DNA from: Saprospiraceae bacterium
GTDB lineage: Bacteria > Bacteroidota > Bacteroidia > Chitinophagales > Saprospiraceae
Reading direction: 5' to 3'
Length of the DNA stretch: 64,000 nt
Assembly: GCA_020628095.1 (NCBI GenBank)
Contig: JAHDFP010000005.1
Coordinates: forward strand, 186,001-250,000
Part shown: positions 48,476 through 59,100 of the stretch, one piece after another
Position numbering within the stretch: position 1 is the first letter of the stretch
Layout of the letters: the number at the start of each line of letters is the position of its first letter
Position numbers and translations under genes: made by a program
Notes under the pieces: model-generated
What the model saw: the letters and a program-made list of their open reading frames with translations, nothing else
The model's database searches: none
What the model was told of the DNA's origin: nothing

Positions 48476-48883
48476 TCACAGAAGTATTCTGTAATTATGC
48501 TTATCTGTATCTTTCATGGCTGCTTCAAAACTATCCAGTCCATAATCTTTCTCGATATAAAAGATGTTGATTGAATCTTCATCATCTCCATTCGAGAAGA
48601 AGATACTTGCATCATCATCTTCTATATCGACATCTCCAAAAATCCCGTGAACAGTAATTGTCTTATCATCTTTTTGCATAGTAAACTTCGTCCCATAATA
48701 AACACTCTCTTCTCCTTGCATTCTTAGTAGTCCATAATTTTGCATCTCGACATTACTGTATTCTAACTGTTGTGCAATTTGTTCTACTTGTTGAATTGCT
48801 GCATCATTTAGTTCGGGTCTGCAATCATCAACGTCAAAAGGAAATTCATAAGGTGAAACTGGATAATAAGTAAGGCTTTTCAT
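48476..48883 (-). CDS. Acidic protein of unknown function
   Basis: 135 residues, strongly acidic (IEDDDASIFFSNGDDEDSINIF), no signal peptide. It precedes the helicase gene on the same strand with a 164-bp gap and faces away from the Xre regulator, sharing a 184-bp divergent intergenic region with it. Strong acidity could mean DNA mimicry, but nothing proves it. Confidence 0.65.
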   Translation of the reverse strand: MKSLTYYPVSPYEFPFDVDDCRPELNDAAIQQVEQIAQQLEYSNVEMQNYGLLRMQGEESVYYGTKFTMQKDDKTITVHGIFGDVDIEDDDASIFFSNGDDEDSINIFYIEKDYGLDSFEAAMKDTDKHNYRILL

Positions 48884-48901
48884 GATATAAGTTTTTAGTT
48901 A

Positions 48902-49065
48902 TAAAATTGACTTACTCTGTCTATCCACTCAATTATAATTTTTCATTTCCACATAGCGACAGTTGAATCTGACTATTCTTGTTAAAGTTTCCTTAATAAT
49001 TTCACTCAATTTTATCTCAAAAAATGATATAAAATAGTATCTTCCGCATCCCCAATAAAATTGAG
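48902..49065 (+). promoter_or_regulatory. Operator cluster between the acidic gene and the Xre regulator
   Basis: Four half sites of one motif: TAAAATTGAC (48902-48911, one change), CTCAATTATA (48928-48937), CTCAATTTTA (49005-49014) and TAAAATTGAG (49056-49065). The last two are a perfect 10-bp inverted repeat ending two bases before the regulator's ATG. This fits autoregulation by the adjacent Xre protein. Confidence 0.5.
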
Positions 49066-49067
49066 CT

Positions 49068-49283
49068 ATGAATAGGATTAAAGAAGTCTTAGCGCAAAAA
49101 GGATGTTCGCAGACTTGGCTATGTGAAGAACTTGATAAAAGTTACAATATGGTCAATTCATATGTCCAAAACAGGCGACAGCCAAGATTGGAAGTGTTGT
49201 ATGAAATTGCAGAGATTCTGGATGTCGATGTGAAAGATTTAATTGTAAGTAACAGAACGAAAAAAAAGAATAAGCGTAATTGA
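49068..49283 (+). CDS. Xre-family HTH regulator
   Basis: 71 residues, a lone helix-turn-helix: IKEVLAQKGCSQTWLCEELDKSYNMVNSYVQNRRQPRLEVLYEIAEILDVDVKDLI with a Lys-rich tail. Such small proteins act as controllers (C proteins) of restriction-modification genes. The next gene starts inside its stop codon, so it leads the helicase-RhuM-Mod-Res operon and likely controls it through the upstream half sites. Confidence 0.92.
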   Translation: MNRIKEVLAQKGCSQTWLCEELDKSYNMVNSYVQNRRQPRLEVLYEIAEILDVDVKDLIVSNRTKKKNKRN

Positions 49284-52200
49284 ATGAACTAATCAACATA
49301 ATTAACAACAAAGACAGCATCTTAATTGATGAACTGGCGAATCAGATAAAACCAACATCGGAAGTTTACATCGCATGTGACTACGTTACCGCATTTGCTC
49401 TATTTGATTTGTTCAAGGTCATTAAAGAATTATCTGGTCTAAAAGTATTAGTATCTTATCACTCTGATGAAGATGATTTCAGGTTTATCCAAAGTGCCAG
49501 AGAAGGGAAACGGAATCTGAAATTATCCAGAAGATTTAGTGCGGGGAAGGTCATCAAGTTGTTAGAAGAAAAAATAGAAATTAGGTCTGGTAACTTAGGA
49601 CAACAAAACATCATCATTGTCAAGAACGGTGAAAGCTGTACGAACTTTTTTCTGACACCGCAATCTCCTGATAGCATAACATTGGGTACAGTTGCATCTA
49701 CGGATTTGATTATGATAAACGCTATGTCAGATGCGTCAGGTCAATATCTAAGTTTATTTAATCAAGTTTGGGAACAAAGTCCCAATAAACTGAATAGTCA
49801 TGTTGTCAATTTGATTGCTAAAGCGACTAAGGATTATTCGGGGGAAGAAATATACAAATACTGTTTACGTCACATCTTTCAATATTCTACTATTGATGAA
49901 CGGGCAGATGAGAAATTGCAGAAAGTTGGTTTTAAAGATTCTAAGGTATGGGACTTACTTTACAATTTCCAAAAAGATGCGGTCATAGGTGCTATCGAAA
50001 AAATAGAAACTTACGGTGGTTGCATTATTGCTGATTCCGTAGGTCTTGGAAAAACTTTCGAAGCTCTTGCCGTTATCAAGTATTACCAGCTTAGAAATTT
50101 TAGGACACTGGTGCTTGCCCCGAAGAAGTTAAGAGAGAATTGGACAGTGTATCGAATGAACGATAAGCGGAATATCTTATCAGAGGATAGAATGAATTAT
50201 GATGTACTTAATCACACTGACTTATCCAGAGTCAGAGGTAAATCTGGTGACATAGATTTAGAAATGATTAACTGGGGCAACTATGATTTAGTGGTCATAG
50301 ATGAGTCGCATAATTTTAGAAACAACCCCACCAAGAAAGGTATGACCCGCTACAAGCGACTCATGCAAGATGTTATTCAGTCCAACATTCGTACTAAGGT
50401 TTTAATGTTATCTGCGACACCTGTGAATAACAGGATGAATGACCTAAAGAACCAAGTAGCATTTATTACTGAGGGCGATGATGAAGCATTCATATCACAT
50501 GGTATTGAAAGTGTTGGTCAGGTGATGAAAGATGCCCAACGGAAATTTACCCAGTGGTTCAGAGACAGTGACCCAGATGAAGCAGACCTGAATAAATTAA
50601 TGGAGTCGCTGGACGGGGGCTATTTTCGAATATTAGATATGTTGACTATTGCACGGTCACGTAAGCATATCGAAAAATATTACGACACCAGTGATATAGG
50701 CAAGTTCCCCGAACGATTAATTCCTATCACTATCAAACCGAAAATTGATTCCCAAGAACAATTCCGAGACATCGGACAAATCTATGATGAGATAAGCACA
50801 TTAACCTTAGCGTCATATACTCCACTGGCATACGTGAGAGCAGACAAGCGACCAGAGTACGAAGCCAAATATGATATGACCACCAAGACAGGTAGCATAT
50901 TCAAGCAGGTAGATAGAGAGCAGAGTTTGATACATCTGATGCGGGTGAACTTATTGAAGCGTTTGGAAAGTTCTATTCACTCATTTAAGTTGACCACTGA
51001 GAAATTAATTTTCACCATAGAAAAGAATCTACAAAAGGTAGAAAACTATAAGTCCAGTGAATTTGATTATGATGTCAATATCACCGAGATAGATATAGAT
51101 GATACGGAGTTAGAAGATTTGTTAGCTGGTGGTAAGACGAAGGTGCTTATCCAAGACTTAGATATTATCAGATGGCGACAGGACTTACAGAATGATAAAG
51201 ATGTATTGCAACATCTATTATCAAGAATCGAATTGATAGATGTAGACCGAGATGCTAAATTATCTAAGCTCTATGAGTTGGTCACTGGTAAAATTCAGAA
51301 CCCCATCAATGAAGAAAATAAAAAGGTAATTGTCTTTACCGCATTCGCTGATACAGCTAATTATCTCTACAAGAACTTATCAGACAAGTTATCCAAGAAT
51401 CACAAAACTTTCTCTGGGCTGGTGACTGGTGGTGGTACGAATAAGACCAACATGCCTAACTGCCGTACCGACCTGATGTCATTACTCACCAACTTCTCAC
51501 CTATCTCCAAGAGCAGAAATAATATCTATCCAGATGAGACCAATGAGATAGATGTTTTGTTTTGCACTGACTGTATTAGCGAAGGTCAGAACTTACAAGA
51601 TTGTGATTACCTAATCAACTACGACATACATTGGAATCCCGTCAGGATTATACAACGTTTTGGACGTATAGATAGAATAGGTTCTCAGAATGAAAAGATA
51701 CAACTGGTTAATTTCTTCCCGTCAATGGAACTTGACCAGTTTATAGATTTAGTGGCAAGAGTGCAAGGTCGTATGGTGATGCTCGATGTATCTGCAACGG
51801 GGGAAGATAATATCATCTCTAAGAACAGTAAGGAGATGCAAGATTTAGAATATCGTAAACGACAACTAAAACAACTGCAAGACCAAGTAATAGACTTAGA
51901 AGATGTGCAAGGTAATATTTCCATTACAGATTTGACCTTCAATGACTTTAAGATGGACTTGGAGAAGAGTACAGATAATCAACTGGAAGCCATTGATGAT
52001 ATTCCACCTGCTTGTTTCTCTATTGTTCCGACCAATACTGAACACATACGACAAGGCGTTATCTACTGCCTGAAAGACACCAGTGATGATTTTGCTAACC
52101 AATTAAAAAACAACATTCTTTATCCATACTTCTTAGTTTATGTAAGTCATGACGGTACACAGATGGTCAAGGCTTCGCAATCCAAATTAGCACTTGATTA

Positions 52201-52453
52201 CTTCCGTAAACTATGCATGGGCAATCAAAAAATATTTCCAGAATTGATTGCGGAATTTGAAAAAGAAACCAACAGGTGTAAGAAGATGGATAAGTACGTG
52301 AACTTACTTAACCATGCCATAGAAGATATTATCGGTGTTCAAGAGACCATAGGTCTGGACTCATTAGCTACCGTAGGTGGTACTACCTTGTCAGGGAATA
52401 AGGCACTCCAAAAAGAGAACTTAGAATTAATCGCATACTTAATCATACGGTAA
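49280..52453 (+). CDS. SNF2-type helicase with degenerate PLD-like N-terminus, type III RM-associated
   Basis: 1057 residues, TTG start overlapping the regulator stop (TTGA). Residues about 10-190 resemble the phospholipase D-like domain of this helicase group, but the HxK catalytic motif is not visible. The SNF2 core has ADSVGLGKTFEA (about 252-263), DESHNFRN (about 340), LSATPVNN, and VIVFTAFADTANYL with QRFGRIDRIGSQN (about 791). This gene and DUF4391 are known neighbours of type III restriction-modification genes; the accessory role is not established. Confidence 0.88.
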   Translation: MNELINIINNKDSILIDELANQIKPTSEVYIACDYVTAFALFDLFKVIKELSGLKVLVSYHSDEDDFRFIQSAREGKRNLKLSRRFSAGKVIKLLEEKIEIRSGNLGQQNIIIVKNGESCTNFFLTPQSPDSITLGTVASTDLIMINAMSDASGQYLSLFNQVWEQSPNKLNSHVVNLIAKATKDYSGEEIYKYCLRHIFQYSTIDERADEKLQKVGFKDSKVWDLLYNFQKDAVIGAIEKIETYGGCIIADSVGLGKTFEALAVIKYYQLRNFRTLVLAPKKLRENWTVYRMNDKRNILSEDRMNYDVLNHTDLSRVRGKSGDIDLEMINWGNYDLVVIDESHNFRNNPTKKGMTRYKRLMQDVIQSNIRTKVLMLSATPVNNRMNDLKNQVAFITEGDDEAFISHGIESVGQVMKDAQRKFTQWFRDSDPDEADLNKLMESLDGGYFRILDMLTIARSRKHIEKYYDTSDIGKFPERLIPITIKPKIDSQEQFRDIGQIYDEISTLTLASYTPLAYVRADKRPEYEAKYDMTTKTGSIFKQVDREQSLIHLMRVNLLKRLESSIHSFKLTTEKLIFTIEKNLQKVENYKSSEFDYDVNITEIDIDDTELEDLLAGGKTKVLIQDLDIIRWRQDLQNDKDVLQHLLSRIELIDVDRDAKLSKLYELVTGKIQNPINEENKKVIVFTAFADTANYLYKNLSDKLSKNHKTFSGLVTGGGTNKTNMPNCRTDLMSLLTNFSPISKSRNNIYPDETNEIDVLFCTDCISEGQNLQDCDYLINYDIHWNPVRIIQRFGRIDRIGSQNEKIQLVNFFPSMELDQFIDLVARVQGRMVMLDVSATGEDNIISKNSKEMQDLEYRKRQLKQLQDQVIDLEDVQGNISITDLTFNDFKMDLEKSTDNQLEAIDDIPPACFSIVPTNTEHIRQGVIYCLKDTSDDFANQLKNNILYPYFLVYVSHDGTQMVKASQSKLALDYFRKLCMGNQKIFPELIAEFEKETNRCKKMDKYVNLLNHAIEDIIGVQETIGLDSLATVGGTTLSGNKALQKENLELIAYLIIR

Positions 52454-53220
52454 TGGGCTGGGACATCATCAACATATTGTCGCCCCCCGAAAAGAGTCTA
52501 CTCCAACGTAGATTGACGAAAGTATTTTTTACAAAAAACTTCCAACTCAAAGCAGGGGAAAAACGACTGCTGAACAATAATATAAAATCAATGCAATGGT
52601 TAGCCAGTCTAAAACCAGCGACTTGTAATGTTGCTGCATCTATGACAGATGAATATGCTTTTGATGAGATACAGATTTTTACAGTACAACTGGATGATAG
52701 TGACTTTGAAAAACAATGCAAGGCAGTATCAGAATTTATTCAACGTCATGTGCCATATCAAATATTGATGGTCATAGAATCAGAAAACCAATTAGCATTT
52801 TCTACTACGGATAAACGCATCAATCAATCTGATAAGTCCAAACGAACCATAGAATCCTTTTATCATACACCAGCCATTAATAAACTTTATAAGCGAGATG
52901 TAGATTCATCATTCACAGATGCTTTACATTTTAGACAGGTGCAAAAAGATTCATTAGCTACCGTGTATCAGTCCTATATCAATGCTATTATCCAATATCA
53001 GGCTGCATGTATCACAGGTACTTACATTACTCATGACCATAAGAGAACCACAGAGGATATGGCGGTGCTGAAAGAAATACAAAACATAGAAACAGAAATC
53101 ATTAGCCTGAAAAGTCAGCTAAAGAAGGAATCCCAATTTAATCGAAAGATGGAGAAGAATGTGGAGCTGCAAAAGAAGAAAAACCATATTGAAGAACTTA
53201 AAGCTAAGTTGTCCCTATGA
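52453..53220 (+). CDS. DUF4391 protein
   Basis: 255 residues. The opening LQRRLTKVFFTKNFQLKAGEKRLLNNNIKSMQWLASLKPAT and the IFTVQLDDSDF...VPYQILMVIESENQLAFS segment match DUF4391, regularly found between a helicase and type III Mod/Res genes. The C-terminus is a coiled coil (about 205-255). Its ATG overlaps the final base of the helicase stop codon and its stop overlaps the RhuM gene by 4 bases, so all are one operon. Confidence 0.85.
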   Translation: MGWDIINILSPPEKSLLQRRLTKVFFTKNFQLKAGEKRLLNNNIKSMQWLASLKPATCNVAASMTDEYAFDEIQIFTVQLDDSDFEKQCKAVSEFIQRHVPYQILMVIESENQLAFSTTDKRINQSDKSKRTIESFYHTPAINKLYKRDVDSSFTDALHFRQVQKDSLATVYQSYINAIIQYQAACITGTYITHDHKRTTEDMAVLKEIQNIETEIISLKSQLKKESQFNRKMEKNVELQKKKNHIEELKAKLSL

Positions 53221-54221
53221 GCGAAAGTCAATTGATTATATATGAGAATGAGGATGGTAACATCAGACTGGATGTAATACTGGAAAATGAGACCGTATGG
53301 CTGAATAGACAGCAAATGGCAAAGCTATTTGATAGAGATGTTAAGACCATTGGTAAACATGTAAATAATCTGTTTGATGAAGGAGAGTTGACTAAAGATT
53401 CAGTTATCGCAAATTTTGCGACAACTGCCACAGATGGTAAAACCTACAATGTAGACCATTATAATCTGGACGTTATCATATCCGTCGGATATAGAGTCAA
53501 GTCTAAGCAAGGTACAGCTTTCAGAATATGGGCAACCCAAAGACTCAGAGAATACATCGTCAAAGGCTTTGTGCTAAACGATGCCAGATTCAAGTCTGGT
53601 AACTCTATGAACTACTTTGATGAGTTACAGGAGCGGATAAGAGAGATACGCTTATCAGAGCGATTTTTTTATCAAAAGATTAAGGACATCTACACCACAA
53701 GTATAGACTATGATGCTAAAGACCCTAAGACCGTAGAGTTCTTTAAGGTAGTCCAGAATAAACTCTTGTGGGCTATCAGCGAACATACCGCAGCAGAACT
53801 GGTGTATCGTAGAGTGGATGCTACACTACCCTTGATGGGTATGCTATCCTATGATAAGGAAGGCACAAAATCCATCAGGAAATCTGATGTAAGTGTGGCT
53901 AAGAATTACCTGAACGAAGATGAAATGAAACTGCTTGGCTTACTGGTCGAACAATATCTGGCATTTGCAGAGACGATGGCACAGCAACGTCAACCCATGT
54001 ATATGAAAGACTGGACAGAGCGACTGGATAACATCTTACAGCTCAATGGTCGTGAACTGCTCAACCATGCAGGTAATATCAGTCACCAGATGGCAGTGGA
54101 TAAATCAACAGAAGAATACAGCAAGTATAGAGCTGAACAAAAGAAAATAGAATCTGAATCTTCACTGAAAGAATTGGAATCAGATATTATAAAATTGAAG
54201 AAGAATAATCCTGATAAATAA
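53217..54221 (+). CDS. RhuM-family protein
   Basis: 334 residues with the RhuM core: WLNRQQMAKLFDRDVKTIGKHVNNLFDEGELTKDSVIANFATTATDGKTYNVDHYNLDVIISVGYRVKSKQGTAFRIWATQRL. First described as a virulence-associated protein in Salmonella, the family is widely embedded in restriction-modification and other defence operons. The N-terminal part reads like an HTH. It overlaps DUF4391 by 4 bases and ends 1 bp before mod. Confidence 0.92.
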   Translation: MSESQLIIYENEDGNIRLDVILENETVWLNRQQMAKLFDRDVKTIGKHVNNLFDEGELTKDSVIANFATTATDGKTYNVDHYNLDVIISVGYRVKSKQGTAFRIWATQRLREYIVKGFVLNDARFKSGNSMNYFDELQERIREIRLSERFFYQKIKDIYTTSIDYDAKDPKTVEFFKVVQNKLLWAISEHTAAELVYRRVDATLPLMGMLSYDKEGTKSIRKSDVSVAKNYLNEDEMKLLGLLVEQYLAFAETMAQQRQPMYMKDWTERLDNILQLNGRELLNHAGNISHQMAVDKSTEEYSKYRAEQKKIESESSLKELESDIIKLKKNNPDK

Positions 54222-54222
54222 T

Positions 54223-56100
54223 ATGAGTATAGACAAAATAGAAAAAGGCGACCCAGCATCCCAGAGTCAAGATATAGTAGCCGATAATATATCTAAGCTC
54301 AAAGAGCTTTTCCCCGAAATAGTGACCGAAGGAAAAATAGACTTTACTGCACTACAAGAGATACTGGGTGAAGAAGTAGAATCAGGTGAAGAATATTATA
54401 GGTTTACGTGGGCAGGTAAAGCACAAGCCAGAAGAGAAGCCCATAAGCCATCGACTGGTACGCTGAGACCTTGCAAGGAAGAAAGTGTAGACTGGGATAG
54501 TACACAGAATTTATACATCGAAGGTGATAATCTGGAAGTATTAAAACTACTCCAAAAGTCCTATGCTGGTAAAATCAAGATGATATACATAGACCCACCA
54601 TACAACACAGGGAAAGATTTTGTGTACAAGGATAACTATAAAGACAATCTAAAGAACTATCAAGAGATAACAGGTCAGGTTGATAACGATGGAATTATGG
54701 TTAGCACCAATACCGATAGCGATGGTCGCTACCATTCTAATTGGCTCAATATGATGTATCCAAGATTGAGGTTAGCAAGAAATCTTTTGAAAGATGATGG
54801 TATAATCTTCATAAGTATTGATGATAACGAACTGAACAATTTGCAAAAATGTTGTAACGACATTTTTGGTCAATCCAACTTTGTATTAAACATAATTTGG
54901 AAGAAAAGGAATACACCACCCAATGACCAAATAATAGGAACACAACACGATTATATAGTATTATTCTCGAAGAACAATAATTCTAAAGTATTGTATAGCA
55001 AACCAAGAACTGAAAAACAATTAAGCACATTCAAGAATCCTGATAATCACCCTAAAGGTAGATGGACTACTGGTGACTTGTCAGCAAACGTTAAAGGGGG
55101 TAGATATAGTCAAGCGTTAGATTATGAAATAGTGAACCCGAATACAGGACAAGCATTTAAATCTGCAACAGGAAATTGGCGATTTAACCAACAAAAAATT
55201 GAACTATTAATTTCAAATAATGAACTGTATTTTGGTAAAGATGGTAAAGGAAGTCCAAAACTTAAACGGTTTTTATGTGATGTAAAAGATGGTGTTACTT
55301 GGTCATCATTATGGGATTTTGTACCATTTAACACATCTGGTTCAAATGAGATGAAAGAAATATTTGGGGTTTCAAACATTTTTGAAAACCCAAAACCATC
55401 TGGTGTAATCAAGGAATTACTACGATGTGGTTCATAGGATGATGATTTAATTATTGATTTTTTCTCTGGTGCTGCTACCACTGCTGATAGTTTATTCAGT
55501 TTAAATATTGAAGATGGCAGTCAACGCAAATTTATTTTAGTGCAGCTTCCTGAGAAAACAAAAGAAAAAAGTGAAGCCTATAAGGCAGGTTATAAAACTA
55601 TTGCTGAAATAGGAAAAGAACGCATCCGCAGGGCAGCCAAAAAAATACTTGAAGAACATCCAGAAAAAGCTAAGGATTTAGATTTAGGATTTAAAGTATT
55701 CAAATTGGACACGTCCAATATCAATGCATGGGACGGCACACCAGATAACTTAGAAGGTGAGTTGCAGTTTGCCGTAGACAATATTAAGAATGACAGGTCA
55801 GAAGAAGATGTGCTGTATGAGATATTATTGAAGTATGGACTTGACCTTACCCTACCCATAGAGCAAAAAGAGATAGCTGGTAGTCAGGTTTATAATGTTG
55901 GTTATGGTGCATTATTTATTTGCTTGGCAGATAATATCACAAAGGAAATATCGGAAGGTATAGGGGCTTGGAAAGATAAACTTACACCTGAGATTTGTCG
56001 AGTGGTATTCAAGGATAGTGGATTCAAGAGTGATGCTGACAAGAGCAATGCTGTACAGACCTTGAAACGGTTTGGTATCACGGAAATAAAGTCCATCTGA
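54223..56100 (+). pseudogene. Type III DNA methyltransferase Mod, interrupted by in-frame TAG
   Basis: Mod methylates adenine and gives target recognition to the Mod-Res complex. Read through, it has 625 residues in beta-class order: motif IV DPPYNTG (about 124-130), recognition domain, then DDDLIIDFFSGAATTADS (motif I, about 406-422) and the family ending SEAYKAGYKTIAEIGKERIRRAAKKI. A TAG at 55435-55437 (codon 405) stops the frame directly before motif I; the frame then continues without another stop to 56100. A truncated protein would lack the S-adenosylmethionine-binding motif. Confidence 0.9.
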
Positions 56101-56102
56101 TT

Positions 56103-59100
56103 ATGAAGATAAAATTTGATGGCAACTTAGATTATCAGCAACGGGCGATTCAGTCTTTGGTTAATATATTTCAAGGACAAGAAATCTGTACCAGTAACTT
56201 CACCGTCTACTCCCCTTCCTATATTGCCAAGCAACAGACCTTAGACCTAAATGATATAGGTTATGGCAACAGATTGACTTTGACCGAAGGTACTATTGTA
56301 GAAAATGTACAGAACATACAATTGGCTAACGGATTGAAACCATCCGTACGGGGAGAAGTAGATAGAGATAAGTTGGACTTTACCTGCGAGATGGAAACTG
56401 GTGTCGGTAAGACCTATGTGTATCTGCGTACCATTATGGAACTATATCAGGATTATGGATTCAGCAAGCACATCATTGTTGTGCCATCTATCCCTATTAA
56501 AGAAGGTGTCTACAAGTCTTTACAGATTACCGAGACCCACTTCAAGGAACTGTATGATAATGTGGACTATCACTACTTTATCTATGACAGCAGCAAGTTG
56601 AATGAAGTTCGAGACTTTGCCATTAATCCTAAGTTGGAAATTATGGTCATCAATATTGATGCCTTCCGAAAGAGTTTCGAGAATCCAGATGATGCATCCA
56701 AAAAAGCCAACATCATACACCGTTATAATGACAAGCTGGGTTACAAGCCAATTGACCTAATAAAAAATACTAACCCTATTGTGTATGTAGACGAGCCACA
56801 GTCATCTATTAATACACCATTGGCAAAGAAAGCTGTTGCAGGACTTAATCCAATGATGTTAGTCCGCTACTCAGCTACCCATAAAGAAAAGGTCAATCTA
56901 ATGTACAAGTTAGATGCCGTCGATGCCTATGAAAAGAAGTTGGTAAAGCAAATCGAAGTCGCATCAGTAGAAGCAGAAGGTGCTACCGATATGGCATACC
57001 TATGTTTATTAAATGTCAGGAACAAGAATGGCAGTATCGAAGCCCAAGTAGAATTTGATAAACTCCAAAATGGGAAGATAAAGCGTCAGAAAAAATGGCT
57101 AAAACAAAACGATGACTTAGAATCTATTACAGGACGAGAAGAATACGAAGGGTATATTATACAGGACATCTATCTGGGAGAAGGCAATGAATATATAGAC
57201 TTCACCAGCAGACAAGATGTATTAAAATTAGGTGAAGCCATAGGTGCGGTAGATGATAAACAAGTTAAGACCTTACTCATCCGTAAGACCATAGAAGAGC
57301 ATCTGGATAAGGAACTGATACTAAATCCTAAAGGCATCAAGGTGCTAAGTCTGTTCTTCATAGATGCTGTGAAAAATTATCGGGAATATGATGGAGAGGG
57401 AAATCCGACGAATGGGTTATATGCAGAAATATTTGAAGAAGAATACAAACGTGCTATCAATAAACCAAAGTATCAAAGTCTATTCGGAGAGATAAAGAAT
57501 AAAGATGTTTTTGCCACTGAGGTTCACAATGGTTACTTCTCCATAGATAAAAAAGGCAAAGCCAGTAACACAAAAGATAAGTACGAATATTTCAAAGACA
57601 CCAAAGGAAATACCAAAGCAGACGAGACCACTTATAATCTCATTATGAAGGATAAAGAAAAACTACTGAGCTTTGATTCTAACCTTCGGTTCATCTTCTC
57701 TCATTCAGCATTGAAAGAAGGTTGGGATAATCCCAACGTATTCCAAATATGCACCTTGAAAGAAGCTGGTGCATCAGAGATAAGACGTAGACAAGAAATT
57801 GGTCGGGGGCTACGATTATGCGTTAACCAAGATGGAGAACGTGTTTATGGACATGATGTAAATACCTTGACGGTGATGGCTACGGAATCATACAAAGACT
57901 TTACGGATAACCTACAAAAAGAAATAGAACAAGATACAGGCATCAGGTTCGGTGTCTTGCAAACCCATAGTTTCAATAATATCGTCAAAGCCATTAATGA
58001 AGATGATGATGTAGAGTTATTAGGTCAAGAACATTCTGAAACTTTATTCGACCACTGCTTACTAAAAGGATATATTGATAGAAACGGAAAGGTACAAGAC
58101 TTACTTCGTATTGCCATCAAGGAAGGCAATGTAGAACTCCCCGAACAGTACACCGAAGATGTCAAGATTAAAAATCAGATTATCGAGGTACTTAAAAAGG
58201 TAGCTGGCAAATTAGAAATTAAAAACAATGCTGATAAGCAGAAGGTAAAGATAAATACCACTGTATTAGAATCACCAGAGTTCAAGGCTTTATGGGAACG
58301 GGTTAAGTATAAGACCATATTCTCTGTGGACTTTGATAGTGCATCGTTGGTCAAGGCATGTATCGCAGCTCTTGATGAAGGCTTGAAATTGGTTCGGGGG
58401 AAATTGGTTTATACAAAGACAGCATTGGACATTAACGAAGGTGGTGTAGAAGCAGATGAAGATAACCTGCAACGCAGTGTTAGCAATCTCGATGTAGAAG
58501 TAACACAATTACCAGACATAGTTGGCTACCTGCAAAACGAAACCAATCTTACCAGAAGGTCAATAGTTGATATTCTACTGGGAACAAAGAAGCTCCGCTT
58601 CTTCAAAATTAATCCCCAGAAATTCATAGAAGAATGTATTAAGATTATCAATGAGCAGATGCAGCTACATATTGTAGATGGTATTAAATATGAGAAGATA
58701 GGCGATGCATCTTTTTATAGTCAGGAGCTATTCGAAAACCAAGAGCTGTTCGGATATATAGAATCCAATTTAAAAGAAAGCATAAAGACACCATACGAGT
58801 ATGTGGTCTATGATAGTAATGTAGAGTCATCACTTATCCAAGAGTTCGAAAACCATGATAACATATCCGTGTATGCGAAGCTGCCGTCATGGTTCAAAAT
58901 AGATACACCATTAGGCACTTATAATCCAGACTGGGCTATCCTATGGAATGACGGGAATGATGAGAAGTTATACTTTGTGGTGGAGTCAAAGGGAACAACT
59001 GGTCTATTTGATTTACGTACAAAAGAAACGGCTAAGATTAAATGTGGTAAGAGACACTTTGATGCTATCGGGACGGAGATGTTGGTGGTGAATGATATTA

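Noticed and set aside
56401-56601. Small plus-strand frame inside res
   Set aside because: Out-of-frame shadow of the helicase motif region with no ribosome binding site.
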